Below, one piece after another: positions 34,088 through 43,221 of a DNA stretch of 64,000 bases. Each line of letters starts with the position of its first letter. Position 1 is the first letter of the stretch. Where the stretch lies: NCBI RefSeq assembly GCF_040702995.1, contig NZ_CP159992.1, positions 1,017,501 to 1,081,500 of the forward strand, given 5' to 3'. The translations under genes were made by a program, and so were the position numbers. Source of the stretch: Paenibacillus sp. AN1007. Lineage in GTDB: Bacteria > Bacillota > Bacilli > Paenibacillales > Paenibacillaceae. The notes beneath the pieces are model-generated. The model was not told the origin of the DNA and made no database searches. It was given only the letters and a program-made list of their open reading frames with translations.

Positions 34088-35653
34088 TTACTCAACACGG
34101 AAAAAGTCAAAATCAGCATATCCTCCCGCAGATTTGGTCGCATAATTGAACAGTGCAAAACGATAGCCCATAAAGTGCGGCAGGGTATACGACATCTGCA
34201 GTGTGCTGCCAATTGTTGTCCAATTGGTTCCATTCAGACTATAGGCGAAGTAAGCTTTATCCGTCTGATTGGTGAAATCACAGATCACTCGCAAATAGAT
34301 TCTGTTCTGATTCAAGGGCACACTGGCGACTTCAGTCATCGTTCCTGAACTGGCATGGGTCATTACGATAGACTTCGTACTGCCCGTCACCTTGACGCCA
34401 ACAAAGCCGTATTTCGCCTGAAAAGCAGCCAGACCCGAATAATCGCCATCCTTCATCCCTGCCGTTTCCAAGGCAGTCATGCCTGTACTTTTTGGCCCAA
34501 ACGTACGCTGTGTCAAAGTATTGCGTGCTTCCAGTATGTTTTTGCTGAGCTTGCCTGTGGTCAACCGCATGAAACCGGGACGCTGGCTCAAGGACCATTT
34601 TGAAGGATCAGGATTATGATTCCACTGCCAAAATTTAGAGAGAGCTGCTGAGCCTGATGCTGCATTAAACTCATCAGAACCGAAAATTTTGGCGGGTGCC
34701 TGTCCTTCAACCGGCATGTTCATCGTCAATGGAACTTTGCCGTTGACCCCGAATACGGGCCAGTTATCCGACCAGGTTACGGGTACAAGATAGGGGATGC
34801 GTCCAACGGCACCTCGATCACGGAACAGCATACCGTACCATGAGCCTGAGGCGGTATCCACAATCCCGCCCTGTGCGATGCCCGAATCTCTTAACACGAC
34901 TTTACCGGTATAGGGCCCGGTTAACGTATTCGCACGATAGGCTAGCTGGATGCGTCCATCCCCGGAAGGCCAGGCGATCAGGAAGATGTAATACAGGCCA
35001 TTGATCTTCTGAATGTGCGCACCTTCCGCCTTTACAATCATGTTAGAGCCGGCAATACTGCTCGCATTATGAATTAATACCTGGTTCAAACCGCCGGATT
35101 TCACGGCTTTGGCATCAGGTGTCAGCTCCACAATGCTGATGTTATCACTGCCATGTACAAGAAATGTACGGTTCCCGTCGAAGAGAAGGGAAGGGTCATG
35201 ATAATAGCTGTTCAAAGTGTATGGCGTCCACGGTCCGTTCTCGATATTGCTGGTCTGATAAATGTACGTCTTTCCGGTGGATAACGAACCGAAAGCGACA
35301 TAATAGATACCGTTATTGTAGCGAAGACTGCTGGCCCAAGAGCCGCGTCCATATTCATTCTGGCCGTTGTTTAAATTCTGTACATCACTGTTACCAAGTG
35401 TGTCATACACATAGTTTACAATGCTCCAGTTCACCAGATCGGTTGACTTCATGACAGGCACGCCCGGGTTCATATGCATGGTGGTACTGGTCATATAAAA
35501 GGCATTGCCTACACGAATGACGTCACTGTCCGGTACGTCTGCATAAAGCACCGGATTGTTAAAAGTCGCCGCAGAGACGGGCTGATGAGTTAGAGGCAAT
35601 GTTGTCAGCAGCAAGGGAATGGTGAGCAGAAGCGCTCCGATTTTTTTCCACAT
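34088..35653 (-). CDS. Secreted GH43 beta-xylosidase/arabinofuranosidase-like enzyme
   Basis: 521 aa. Signal peptide to about residue 29 (PVSAA). GH43 five-bladed propeller (about 30-310) with base Asp in YADVPDSD, the second Asp in YHDPSLLF, and acid Glu in AEGAHIQK. C-terminal beta-xylosidase-type concanavalin-like domain (about 325-520). It removes xylosyl or arabinosyl units from xylan fragments outside the cell. It is second gene of a two-gene operon, 32 bases after the GH43-CBM6-CBM36 gene. Confidence 0.9.
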   Translation of the reverse strand: MWKKIGALLLTIPLLLTTLPLTHQPVSAATFNNPVLYADVPDSDVIRVGNAFYMTSTTMHMNPGVPVMKSTDLVNWSIVNYVYDTLGNSDVQNLNNGQNEYGRGSWASSLRYNNGIYYVAFGSLSTGKTYIYQTSNIENGPWTPYTLNSYYHDPSLLFDGNRTFLVHGSDNISIVELTPDAKAVKSGGLNQVLIHNASSIAGSNMIVKAEGAHIQKINGLYYIFLIAWPSGDGRIQLAYRANTLTGPYTGKVVLRDSGIAQGGIVDTASGSWYGMLFRDRGAVGRIPYLVPVTWSDNWPVFGVNGKVPLTMNMPVEGQAPAKIFGSDEFNAASGSAALSKFWQWNHNPDPSKWSLSQRPGFMRLTTGKLSKNILEARNTLTQRTFGPKSTGMTALETAGMKDGDYSGLAAFQAKYGFVGVKVTGSTKSIVMTHASSGTMTEVASVPLNQNRIYLRVICDFTNQTDKAYFAYSLNGTNWTTIGSTLQMSYTLPHFMGYRFALFNYATKSAGGYADFDFFRVE

Positions 35654-35685
35654 AACGATGCCTCCCTGAATGTCATGATCTCAAA

Positions 35686-37620
35686 TTATAGAGAGTATTC
35701 CAGATAATCAATGTAAGCATCCCAGGTTCCGTTATCTGTGGTTACAACGAGCTTTACTTCCTGATTCCCCGTAGCATGTGTGATGTTTGAGAGCGTCTGC
35801 ACCGTTGGTTGTGTTCCGGTAAAATAAAATGAACCTGCCGTTACACCGCCGATCACCAGATCGACACGGGCTGTACTGTTATTGTTGGAAGCGCCTCTTA
35901 GAGAGAACTGATGGGTTGGGAAAGCAAAGTATTGATTGTAAGACGCAGAATCATTGTTCGCATAGAGCGCCACGCCGTTAAAAGGAGAACTAATCAGCCC
36001 GGCATATTGACCGGCAAGGGTCATGCTCTCTGCTTCAACCCGAGTAACATCGGGATTGGGGTTCGGATTTGGATTGGGGTTACCTCCAGAACCGGAGGTG
36101 AACTGCCAGTAATCCAGATTGAACAGGTTTCCGTTACCTGAACCTGTAAACACCAAATACAGATGATGCCGTCCTGTCGTATTGGTAATATTGGTTTCGA
36201 GTTCACGCCAGTTCTGTACGCCACCCGTTGAAGTGACGTTAAGCGTGCCGATCAGTGTGCCTGTCGGGCTGCCAAGCCGGAGTTCAATGTTACCATTTCC
36301 GGTAGAGGCCACGTTTGCTTTGAATTTGGATGCACCTGTTGAACCAAAATCCACATTACTTACAGCGATCCAGTCCCCATTATTGATATTCGTCACATTT
36401 TGGTTGGCTGTTGGTCCACCGCTTGCTTGAGTCGGTTGTGTATTGATGCCAGCCTGCCAAGCAATCGTCTCGGCTTCCACTCTGTTATACGGATTTAGGT
36501 TAGCTGTTTGAGGCACACCGGTCATGTTACCCTGTACTTCCTGAATCGATCCGTCCGCGTTGTGCGTCAGCCTGTTGATATGGGTAGAACGGTATCCTTT
36601 GCCATCACCGAGGAAAGCTTTACTCACCGTCTGCGCATGATACGCGACATACCATTGGTTATTGAACTGGAACACGGCATGGTGGTTGTTGCCACCTACA
36701 CCGAAGAATGTACCCGGATTTTTGAGGAAATGTCCTTTGTATGTGAAAGGTCCCATCGGGCTGTCACTTACCATATATCCGATTTCACCCTTTGGGTAAG
36801 CTGCCGGATGGTTGCCGGCAAAGTTGATGCAGTACGAATAATAATACTTGCCGTTGTACTTATGAATGCCTGAATCTTCAAACATATACGGTGCATCAAT
36901 CGTTGTGGCGCTGCCAACCACACTGGTCATATCGGCACCGAGACGAATAACACGTGCTGTTCTTGGATTCGCAATGGATGCTGCATTGTTCTCGTTCGGA
37001 ATACCGCCGCCTGCATACAGATAAGCAGAGCCATCGTCATCGACAAGTACAGCTGGATCAAAAAGCCAGGTTACTCCTGACATGCCAGGTGTTCCGTGAG
37101 TGACAAGCGCACGTCCGATTGGATCAGACCAAGGGCCGATCGGGGAATCTGCTGTCAGAACACCGATTCCTGCACCTGAGTTGGCGAAATACAGGAAAAA
37201 TTTATCTTTGCCTGCGATCGTTTTCTTCGCCATGGCTGGCGCCCAGGATTGGCTTGCCCATCTGGCAATGCCTTGTCCGTTGTTGGCATTATTCGCACCG
37301 GCTACCGGAATGTAGCCATGGTCAGTCCAGTTCACCATGTCAGCTGAGGAGATCACACTGATTCTCCCGATGGTGCCGTAGTTATTTTCCCGGACAGAGC
37401 CGTCGTTGTTGTAGAGGAATGTATCTCCTGTCATATAGACATAGACACGATTGTTGTGGACGAGCACATAAGGGTCTGCTCCCAATTTATGATCGACAAG
37501 TGGGTTGGCATTCACAGGCGTTTTGGCAACAGCATTATTAGCTGCATGGCTCGACTCTGCGGGCAGCATGGCAAAAACAAGGATTAACGACATCAGCAGT
37601 GCTAGTGGTTTACGAATCAT
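35686..37620 (-). CDS. xynD: Secreted GH43-CBM6-CBM36 arabinoxylan hydrolase (XynD-like)
   Basis: ATG behind ATGGAGGCGAACGT. 644 aa. Signal peptide (to ESSHA), GH43 (about 35-365; base Asp in GADPYVL, Asp in FDPAVLVDD, Glu in MFEDSGIH), CBM6 (about 378-505), Asn-Pro repeat linker, CBM36 (about 520-644). This order and length match the XynD/Xyn43A enzyme of Paenibacillus polymyxa, whose CBM36 is the type example of a Ca-dependent xylan-binding module. B. subtilis XynD lacks the CBM36. It removes arabinose from arabinoxylan. Controlled by a cre-overlapped promoter about 300 bases upstream. Confidence 0.93.
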   Translation of the reverse strand: MIRKPLALLMSLILVFAMLPAESSHAANNAVAKTPVNANPLVDHKLGADPYVLVHNNRVYVYMTGDTFLYNNDGSVRENNYGTIGRISVISSADMVNWTDHGYIPVAGANNANNGQGIARWASQSWAPAMAKKTIAGKDKFFLYFANSGAGIGVLTADSPIGPWSDPIGRALVTHGTPGMSGVTWLFDPAVLVDDDGSAYLYAGGGIPNENNAASIANPRTARVIRLGADMTSVVGSATTIDAPYMFEDSGIHKYNGKYYYSYCINFAGNHPAAYPKGEIGYMVSDSPMGPFTYKGHFLKNPGTFFGVGGNNHHAVFQFNNQWYVAYHAQTVSKAFLGDGKGYRSTHINRLTHNADGSIQEVQGNMTGVPQTANLNPYNRVEAETIAWQAGINTQPTQASGGPTANQNVTNINNGDWIAVSNVDFGSTGASKFKANVASTGNGNIELRLGSPTGTLIGTLNVTSTGGVQNWRELETNITNTTGRHHLYLVFTGSGNGNLFNLDYWQFTSGSGGNPNPNPNPNPDVTRVEAESMTLAGQYAGLISSPFNGVALYANNDSASYNQYFAFPTHQFSLRGASNNNSTARVDLVIGGVTAGSFYFTGTQPTVQTLSNITHATGNQEVKLVVTTDNGTWDAYIDYLEYSL

Positions 37621-37677
37621 ACGTTCGCCTCCATTGGATTAATGTGTAATCGTCATCTTAAATGCGCACAATGAACT

Positions 37678-37734
37678 CTAGAACAGGGGGGATGAGAGTC
37701 TGACGAGTTGGATAAGGAGAAGAAAGTTCTTCAT
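37678..37734 (-). CDS. Candidate 18-aa leader peptide of the xylan operon
   Basis: On the minus strand a near-perfect AAAGGAGGTG ends two bases before ATG 37734. The frame reads MKNFLLLIQLVRLSSPLF and stops at TAG 37678, 57 bases before xynD. It lies within the predicted mRNA leader. The RBS is the strongest seen in the region, better than that of xynD. Translation is inferred only. Confidence 0.45.
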   Translation of the reverse strand: MKNFLLLIQLVRLSSPLF

Positions 37735-37919
37735 TACACCTCCTTTCTGATGAGCAGCTGAGAATGTTATCCAAGCATATTTTTATATGGCTCAAGCCAG
37801 ACGACATGCACACCGTGTGTCGGACCACTGAGGCAGACTGCTGGCTATAACCCGGAACAAGGGGAAGCGATGTGAAGAGAGGGCACAGGATGCGTAATTA
37901 GGGCGAATGAGAAAATAGT

Positions 37920-37957
37920 ACTGTAATATGTCCGGTTGTTTTGTGTAATCGCTTACA
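37920..37957 (-). promoter_or_regulatory. Xylan-operon promoter with cre site
   Basis: Minus strand: TTACAC (37948-37943), 17 bases, TACAGT (37925-37920). TGTAATCGCTTACA (37944-37957) is a full cre match overlapping the -35, so CcpA repression in glucose is expected. Apart from this and the leader ORF, 37621-38218 shows only AT-rich sequence upstream of the DJ-1 gene. Confidence 0.7.
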
Positions 37958-38218
37958 ATAAACTGGGTTTGAAGATTCAGAGAGGAAAGATAGAAAGAGA
38001 TTTAATGTAATTATTTTTCATATTTTCTTTTAAATGTTTATTTATTTGACGATATCATACCACAACTGGATAAGAATACAATCATTTTTTATCAAAATTT
38101 GTAAGGGAATCTTTCTGTAATCCAATGTCTGTCGTACCCTTTTTATGTGATATGCTTATACAGATCCAATTTTTCAATAAAGCTGGCAGTTTAGAATACA
38201 TACAAGCAGGTGAGATGA

Positions 38219-38740
38219 ATGAATACATATGTGGTAATTTACGATGGGTATGTAAGTTTTGAGGTTATGCTGGCCATGTACCTCATGAAAACGAAAGGAG
38301 AGATCATCACGCTTGGCATGACATCTGATGCGGTGAAGTCTTATGAGGGTTTGATCGTCACCCCCCATCAGTCCATAGATGAAATAGATCACCGGGACAT
38401 TGAAGTGATGATCATACCAGGAGGGGATATCAGCGAACTGCAGCATAATACACAGCTGATTACACTGCTGCAGAAGCTGGAAGCGGATCGCAAATATGTC
38501 GGCGCGATATGTTCCGGAGTAGACCTGCTGCATGAGGCAGGAATTTTGGAAGGAAAACAATACACAAGTAATGATGCAAGCCGGTCCGAAACGTATAAAG
38601 TACATGACAACATCATTACAGCGAAAGCGAACGGATACGTCGATTTTGCCATAGCGCTGGGACAGATGACAGGCATTTATGCTGATGCAGCAGATTATGA
38701 AGAGACCGTCCGGTTTTTTAAATACTTTGAGAATGCTTAA
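38219..38740 (+). CDS. DJ-1/PfpI family protein
   Basis: ATG behind AGGTGA. 173 aa. Class I glutamine amidotransferase-like fold: EVMIIPGGD and the nucleophile elbow GAICSGVDLLHEAG with the conserved Cys. It lacks the full set of glutaminase residues. Roles in this family range from stress chaperone and glyoxalase to regulator, and none can be picked here. Single gene with its own terminator. Confidence 0.88.
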   Translation: MNTYVVIYDGYVSFEVMLAMYLMKTKGEIITLGMTSDAVKSYEGLIVTPHQSIDEIDHRDIEVMIIPGGDISELQHNTQLITLLQKLEADRKYVGAICSGVDLLHEAGILEGKQYTSNDASRSETYKVHDNIITAKANGYVDFAIALGQMTGIYADAADYEETVRFFKYFENA

Positions 38741-38785
38741 AAGGAATAGAAAGATAATAACGAGCGATCCAGCTCAATTTACGTG

Positions 38786-38816
38786 AGAAAGCCCGGCGAT
38801 TTAAGCCGGGCTTTCT
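38786..38816 (+). terminator. Intrinsic terminator after the DJ-1 gene
   Basis: AGAAAGCCCGGC / GCCGGGCTTTCT perfect stem with a 7-base loop. Confidence 0.85.
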
Positions 38817-38856
38817 GATTGTTTATTTTTATGCCATCCAGTTACAGAATCTTATC

Positions 38857-39825
38857 TTAAAGCATCTCTACTGCATGTTTGGCATGATAGGCAGCGAGGT
38901 TTCTGGCGAACTGCTGATCTGGAAATTGACGATGGAGCAGCTTTAAACCTCCGGCCATCAAGGATAGATGATGACAAAATCGATAAAATGACAATCGGGC
39001 GGGATCAAGCTCCTTTTGCTCAAAATAACGATAATATTCGCCGAAGCGCAGCGCGAGAAAGCTGTGTTCGTGTTCAAGGTCGAAGAATCCTGCACCTTCT
39101 ATATCAATAAGACACGGCTGCAGTTGATGATCTACTAAAATATGATTGGGTCCAAGCTCATCATGAATGAAATGATAACGGCTTCGGGGTTGAATTTGTG
39201 CCTCCAATTCGTATAATTTCTCCAATAGCTGATTGTAATTTTCTTTTACATGCTGTAGGTGCCTGGAGGCATACAAAAGGGATTTTACAGCATCGTTCTG
39301 TTTCAATCTGGAGCACGCAGTTTCCTTCACATCGATATTGTCGACTTTTCCGTAAACGTTTCGTTCCATGCTGTGCATGACAGATATCATCTCTCCGATC
39401 CGTTGAAATAACCGATCCTTGGATATCGAATCTGTATGTTGAAAGTAGTCTTCAGCTGTCTGCCCGTCAATGTATTCAACCAGGGCAAAGTCGAAATGAT
39501 GCTGTTTCCCTTCATTGTTGAGATCATATAAGGCAGGTGTACGAATTCCATGTGCTTGAAGGTAATTCGTATTCATAGAGAAAAGTGAACTTCCGTATGA
39601 GGACCGAAAGGTGGGCCCGTGCAGCAGTTCCTCTTGAAAATAGTTGGAAGAAATATCCCAAACGTACAGCATACAAGCAAAACCGTTTGTGCATCTAACT
39701 TTGTAGATGGCTTTTTGCGCACCGCCTTGCGATTTTGTTTGTTCGGTCAGATGATAACTGCTGCCAAAAACATGCTGTACATATTCCTGTAATTCGATAT
39801 TCGTAAGATGACGATTCACTTTCAT
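38857..39825 (-). CDS. Aminoglycoside-phosphotransferase-like (APH fold) protein
   Basis: ATG 39825 behind AAGGGAG; 322 aa. APH/choline-kinase fold: QKAIYKVR for the N-lobe, and a catalytic loop reading FIHDELGPNHILVD where HGDLxxxN is usual, with Glu at the usual Asp position and His at the Asn position. The metal-binding motif is LIDIEGAGFFDLEHE. Variants of the HxELGPxH kind occur in a Bacillales subfamily as far as I recall, so it may still be active on an unknown small molecule. Antibiotic resistance should not be assumed. Confidence 0.75.
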   Translation of the reverse strand: MKVNRHLTNIELQEYVQHVFGSSYHLTEQTKSQGGAQKAIYKVRCTNGFACMLYVWDISSNYFQEELLHGPTFRSSYGSSLFSMNTNYLQAHGIRTPALYDLNNEGKQHHFDFALVEYIDGQTAEDYFQHTDSISKDRLFQRIGEMISVMHSMERNVYGKVDNIDVKETACSRLKQNDAVKSLLYASRHLQHVKENYNQLLEKLYELEAQIQPRSRYHFIHDELGPNHILVDHQLQPCLIDIEGAGFFDLEHEHSFLALRFGEYYRYFEQKELDPARLSFYRFCHHLSLMAGGLKLLHRQFPDQQFARNLAAYHAKHAVEML

Positions 39826-39979
39826 TGCTTGACGCTCCCTTTTTCCATTGGATTCGCCGGCCAGCATCATAAATATAGAGGAATCCCGCCTAAAAATATA
39901 GACTGTTTCTTTGCTTTCTGCTATAGTGTTGCTTAAGGTCTGTACATTTTATAGTAACAATAACAAATATACATAGGCA

Positions 39980-40026
39980 GGGGCTGGAAACTCACCATAG
40001 AGTGAGTTCCCAGCCTCTTATTTTTT
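39980..40026 (+). terminator. Strong terminator with no gene before it
   Basis: GGGGCTGG.AACTCAC / GTGAGTTCCCAGCCTC stem and T-rich tail. A possible promoter (TTGCTT 39929, TAGTAA 39952) lies just upstream, so a short RNA may end here. Confidence 0.65.
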
Positions 40027-40085
40027 ATTAAAGTGATGTCTTAATCCTGAAGGATATATAGTTGAAACGTATTTGTACATGCTGG

Positions 40086-40109
40086 AGTCCGTACTAACGG
40101 GCTTTTTTT
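40086..40109 (+). terminator. Second terminator-like hairpin upstream of the ECF gene
   Basis: AGTCCGT-ACTA-ACGGGCT (one G-T pair) followed by seven T. The 39826-40210 gap thus holds two terminators and the ECF-type promoter. Confidence 0.6.
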
Positions 40110-40146
40110 GTTGTTTTTTGTATATGTAATTTTTTTTGGGGTCTTA

Positions 40147-40176
40147 TATAACCTTTTGCTGCACTTGTCCATCTAA
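40147..40176 (+). promoter_or_regulatory. Candidate ECF-type autoregulatory promoter
   Basis: TATAAC (40147-40152) and CATCTAA (40170-40176) with 17 bases between resemble the TGTAAC / CGTCTAA pair of ECF sigma promoters, about 35 bases before the sigma gene. It would let the sigma factor drive its own operon. Confidence 0.5.
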
Positions 40177-40210
40177 TGTTATAGAGGGCCCTCAGAAGGA
40201 GATGAAATTC

Positions 40211-40762
40211 GTGCATCAAACTATGGAACAAGAAGTCAAGCGAGCACAGCAGGGGGATCGTGAAGCATTCATTCAGCTGTTCCGGAAGCTGGAGCCCGAG
40301 CTGTATCGTTTGGCCAAGTCCATTGTGGGACGGGATGAGGATTGCGCGGATGCTCTTCAGGAAACGACGCTGAAAGCATACAAAGGCATAGTCGGCTTAA
40401 GAAAGACAGCTTATTTCAAAACGTGGCTTATCCGTATACTGATCAATGAATGTAATCAGGTGCTGCGTATGCGTAAACGAACCATCGTCATGGCGGAACT
40501 TCCCGAGCAGATGAGGACGGGCAGCAAGGAAGAGGATGTTGTGAACAGCCGGCAGCTTGATTTAAGGGAAGCTGTGGAGAATCTGGACGAATCGTTACGT
40601 TTGGTTGTTCATCTGTTCTATTATCAGGATTTATCGATCAAACATATTGCAAGTGTCCTTGATCTGTCAGAAGGAGCTGTTAGAGCCCGGTTACACAGAG
40701 CTCGAGGAGTGCTGGCAAAGCAAATCAGCGAAATTGGAAAGGGGAGAGTGGCGTATGAATAA
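40211..40762 (+). CDS. ECF sigma factor
   Basis: GTG 40211 chosen because AAGGAG (40196-40201) is nine bases before it and touches ATG 40202. 183 aa. Region 2 (DCADALQETTLKAYKGI, FKTWLIRILINECNQVLR) and region 4 (LVVHLFYYQDLSIKHIASVLDLSEGAVRARLHRAR) are clear. Its stop overlaps the anti-sigma start by eight bases. It directs RNA polymerase to a small regulon under envelope-type stress. Confidence 0.93.
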   Translation: MHQTMEQEVKRAQQGDREAFIQLFRKLEPELYRLAKSIVGRDEDCADALQETTLKAYKGIVGLRKTAYFKTWLIRILINECNQVLRMRKRTIVMAELPEQMRTGSKEEDVVNSRQLDLREAVENLDESLRLVVHLFYYQDLSIKHIASVLDLSEGAVRARLHRARGVLAKQISEIGKGRVAYE

Positions 40763-41990
40763 CCGAGATCTTGAACAGCAGCTGCGGGAGTTGGGAAGTA
40801 AGGATGCAGGCAAGGTCCCCGATATTATTCGTTGCCGTCAAGAAGAGGTGTATGCCGCTCTGGAAACTTTTCCGATGCAGGAACGCAATCACCGTAAAAA
40901 GGCTGATCGTGTTGTGTCCCGGGTTCGCCGTATCCTTTTGACCGCTGCAGCGGTATTGATTGTTACGATAGGTGGCCTGCTGGGCGGTGCTGCTGTATCA
41001 CCGACCATCGCAGCATCACTGCAAAGTGTTCCACTCATCGGCAGTCTGTTTAAGCTGGCCGCCGACGACTTAGGCCTGCAAACCTTGGAGGAGCGCGGTC
41101 TTGTAGATGCCGTGGAAGCCAGCGCCACCCATGATGGAATCACTCTCCGTATTCCAGAGCTTGTCTACGATGGCACAAGGCTATCGATGGTAGTTACTCG
41201 TGATGGAGAAAAGCGAGGTGGCGGTATTCTTGACCAAATTTCTACGGGCAACGGAACAAAGCCCAAATACCCTAAAGGAGCCATTCATTCCTTTGAGGCG
41301 CAGATCGATGGACGTCCCATCGATCGGCAGGATAATGGATGGAACATGGGTCTTGCAGCAAAACCCACATCCGATCCAAATACAGCTATTTACGAACTTA
41401 CGACACGCTCCGTAACAAAGCAGTTTACATCAGAACTTCCGGATGCGTTCACGCTGACAATTCAGGTCGGTCTGGAGGGTGTGGAAGAACAATTTAAGTT
41501 GGAACTTCCTGTACGCAAACAGCAGGCCAAAGTGATATCCACCATTCAGAAGTCAAGAGAATGGAAAGGCCACAAGCTGATTTTAAGCGAAATCCAGTTC
41601 ACACCGATTACAACCCAAGTGCTTCTAAGTGTTGTTTCGGATGATCAGAAATGGCAGCGTCGGCTGTGGTTTGAACTGTGGGATGACAGGGACAATGTGC
41701 TGGGTCTCATTGGCGGATATGGGGCGTATGAAACTGACCGCGCAGGAGAGCTTCGTCATAATGTGCTGTTTGAACGTTTGGCCAAGGCTCCTTCGTCAAT
41801 TAAACTGAAATCTTTTATACCTGAAATGGAGGATTCTTCTTCCTCTTCAGGCAGCTTTAAGCTAAACGAGCGCGGGGAAGTCATTAAAAATTATATCAAC
41901 GAGTTGGAGATCACCGTTCCGGTTGATCAAGCAGAAATACAGAAACTATACGAGATTTCATTCGAAACAAGAGGAGACGATAAATCATGA
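40755..41990 (+). CDS. DUF4179-type membrane anti-sigma factor
   Basis: 411 aa. The cytosolic N-terminus (about 1-52) should hold the sigma factor. One TM helix (about 57-80, ILLTAAAVLIVTIGGLL) is followed by a large outer domain of the DUF4179 kind. The end (SFIPEME...GSFKLNERGEVIKNYI) recurs in the next protein. No Zn-binding H-x3-C-x2-C motif of the ZAS class is seen. Start and stop overlap both neighbours, so the three genes are coupled. Confidence 0.85.
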   Translation: MNNRDLEQQLRELGSKDAGKVPDIIRCRQEEVYAALETFPMQERNHRKKADRVVSRVRRILLTAAAVLIVTIGGLLGGAAVSPTIAASLQSVPLIGSLFKLAADDLGLQTLEERGLVDAVEASATHDGITLRIPELVYDGTRLSMVVTRDGEKRGGGILDQISTGNGTKPKYPKGAIHSFEAQIDGRPIDRQDNGWNMGLAAKPTSDPNTAIYELTTRSVTKQFTSELPDAFTLTIQVGLEGVEEQFKLELPVRKQQAKVISTIQKSREWKGHKLILSEIQFTPITTQVLLSVVSDDQKWQRRLWFELWDDRDNVLGLIGGYGAYETDRAGELRHNVLFERLAKAPSSIKLKSFIPEMEDSSSSSGSFKLNERGEVIKNYINELEITVPVDQAEIQKLYEISFETRGDDKS

Positions 41991-42967
41991 AAAACACATC
42001 TAAAATTATGGCGGTAACAGCTTTGACAGCAGGATTGTTAGTTGGAGGGGGGGCTTGGGGATATCAAGCAGCAACGGTCGATGCTGCGGCATCTCAAACT
42101 GCTGGAGAAAAAGGAAAGACCGCGACGGCGAGTAAAGCGAAAAGCATTCGAGTAACTCAGAGCGGCATTACCCTTGAGGTGGCAAAAGCACAATTTGATG
42201 GAAACTTCATTGATATTTCACTCAACCGAAGCGGCAAGGAACTAAAGAGCAGCTTTGTGCACAGGGGCACAAAAGATGAAGGAAGTGCTCAAATTGAACA
42301 TGGAAGTATCGAGTCCATCGATGGGTTTATTAATGGAAAATCTATTTTAGAGCTTGGCGGAGGAGGGTTGGGTCAAAGACCGGGTCTGAAGTGGGGACCT
42401 GGAGCGGCGCCGGAAAGTGCTCGTATTCTTCTTACGGATGCTTCCTGGTTAGGTGGCAAAGGCTACACTTTTCCAGGGAAGTTTCAGCTTAAACTAAAGG
42501 TGAAGCTTACAGGGGTGGATAAACCTTACATTGTAGAACTTCCGATGCAAAGGACAGCAGACAAACCAGTGTTGCTAACAGACAGCTTGACCAAACAGGC
42601 TGGGAACCTGACTCTTGAGCTTGGTAAAATAAGTCTTACATCAACTTCAACTCGTATTCAACTGATTGGGAAGGGAGGTACAACAGAGGAGCTTTTTGGT
42701 ATGATGTATGAGGTTGTGGATGACAGCGGCCGTCAGCTGGATTGGCTAACAGCGTTTGGTACGGATGTAAACAATAAAGAAAAAGCACTATATCAGGACA
42801 TCGTGTTACCTCCGATTCATGGTGATGCTAAATCGATAACAATCAAACCGTTCTATCCCGAGATGGAAGTACCTGGTGAAGCAAGTGGCGCGTATAAGCT
42901 GGATGCCGATGGGGAGATCGTAAAAAATTACATTGAAGAGCTGGAAATGAAGGTTCCGCTAAAATAA
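41987..42967 (+). CDS. Secreted paralogue of the anti-sigma outer domain
   Basis: ATG overlaps the previous stop (ATGA). 326 aa, signal-peptide-like start (MAVTALTAGLLVGGGAWGY, cleavage near VDAA). It has no sigma-binding part. Its body and end (FYPEMEVPGEASGAYKLDADG, EIVKNYIEELEM) align with the outer domain of the preceding protein, so the two are duplicates. It could compete for, or pass on, the signal sensed outside. Function not known. Confidence 0.75.
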   Translation: MKNTSKIMAVTALTAGLLVGGGAWGYQAATVDAAASQTAGEKGKTATASKAKSIRVTQSGITLEVAKAQFDGNFIDISLNRSGKELKSSFVHRGTKDEGSAQIEHGSIESIDGFINGKSILELGGGGLGQRPGLKWGPGAAPESARILLTDASWLGGKGYTFPGKFQLKLKVKLTGVDKPYIVELPMQRTADKPVLLTDSLTKQAGNLTLELGKISLTSTSTRIQLIGKGGTTEELFGMMYEVVDDSGRQLDWLTAFGTDVNNKEKALYQDIVLPPIHGDAKSITIKPFYPEMEVPGEASGAYKLDADGEIVKNYIEELEMKVPLK

Positions 42968-43014
42968 AAGTTAACGATGTGATAATGATAATGCGACTCT
43001 GATCAGCGGTAACT

Positions 43015-43042
43015 TGAAAGCCTCCTCAACGGAGGCTTTTTT
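43015..43042 (+). terminator. Terminator before the phosphonate operon
   Basis: GCCTCC / GGAGGC stem with T-run. The 28-nt segment is repeated with one mismatch at 55522-55549, after the operon. Confidence 0.9.
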
Positions 43043-43118
43043 GTTTTGGCGGCTTATTCCGGCAGTGATTCCTTGCTCTCTTCAACCTCATTTTTTTACA
43101 TTATCTTTACAAAAACTC

Positions 43119-43147
43119 TTGCTTTCGCATTTTTTTTATTTTATGAT
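43119..43147 (+). promoter_or_regulatory. Promoter of the phosphonate operon
   Basis: TTGCTT (43119-43124), 17 bases, TATGAT (43142-43147), about 75 bases before the first start. No known operator was recognised. Confidence 0.55.
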
Positions 43148-43221
43148 TACTGAAAAATAAATCTAAAATTTTACATGTGTGGAATGTTATGTTTCAATCT
43201 GAGTGACATGGAGGTAAGCAC

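Noticed and set aside
37645..37658. TGTAATCGTCATCT as a second cre site near xynD
   Set aside because: Lacks the terminal CA and symmetry of the consensus; the site at 37944-37957 is complete.
38857..39825. Aminoglycoside resistance gene
   Set aside because: Catalytic loop is atypical and no resistance context is present; only the fold is claimed.
40063..40093. TGAAAC ... CGTA as an ECF promoter
   Set aside because: Spacer of 21 bases is too long for ECF promoters; the pair at 40147-40176 fits better.
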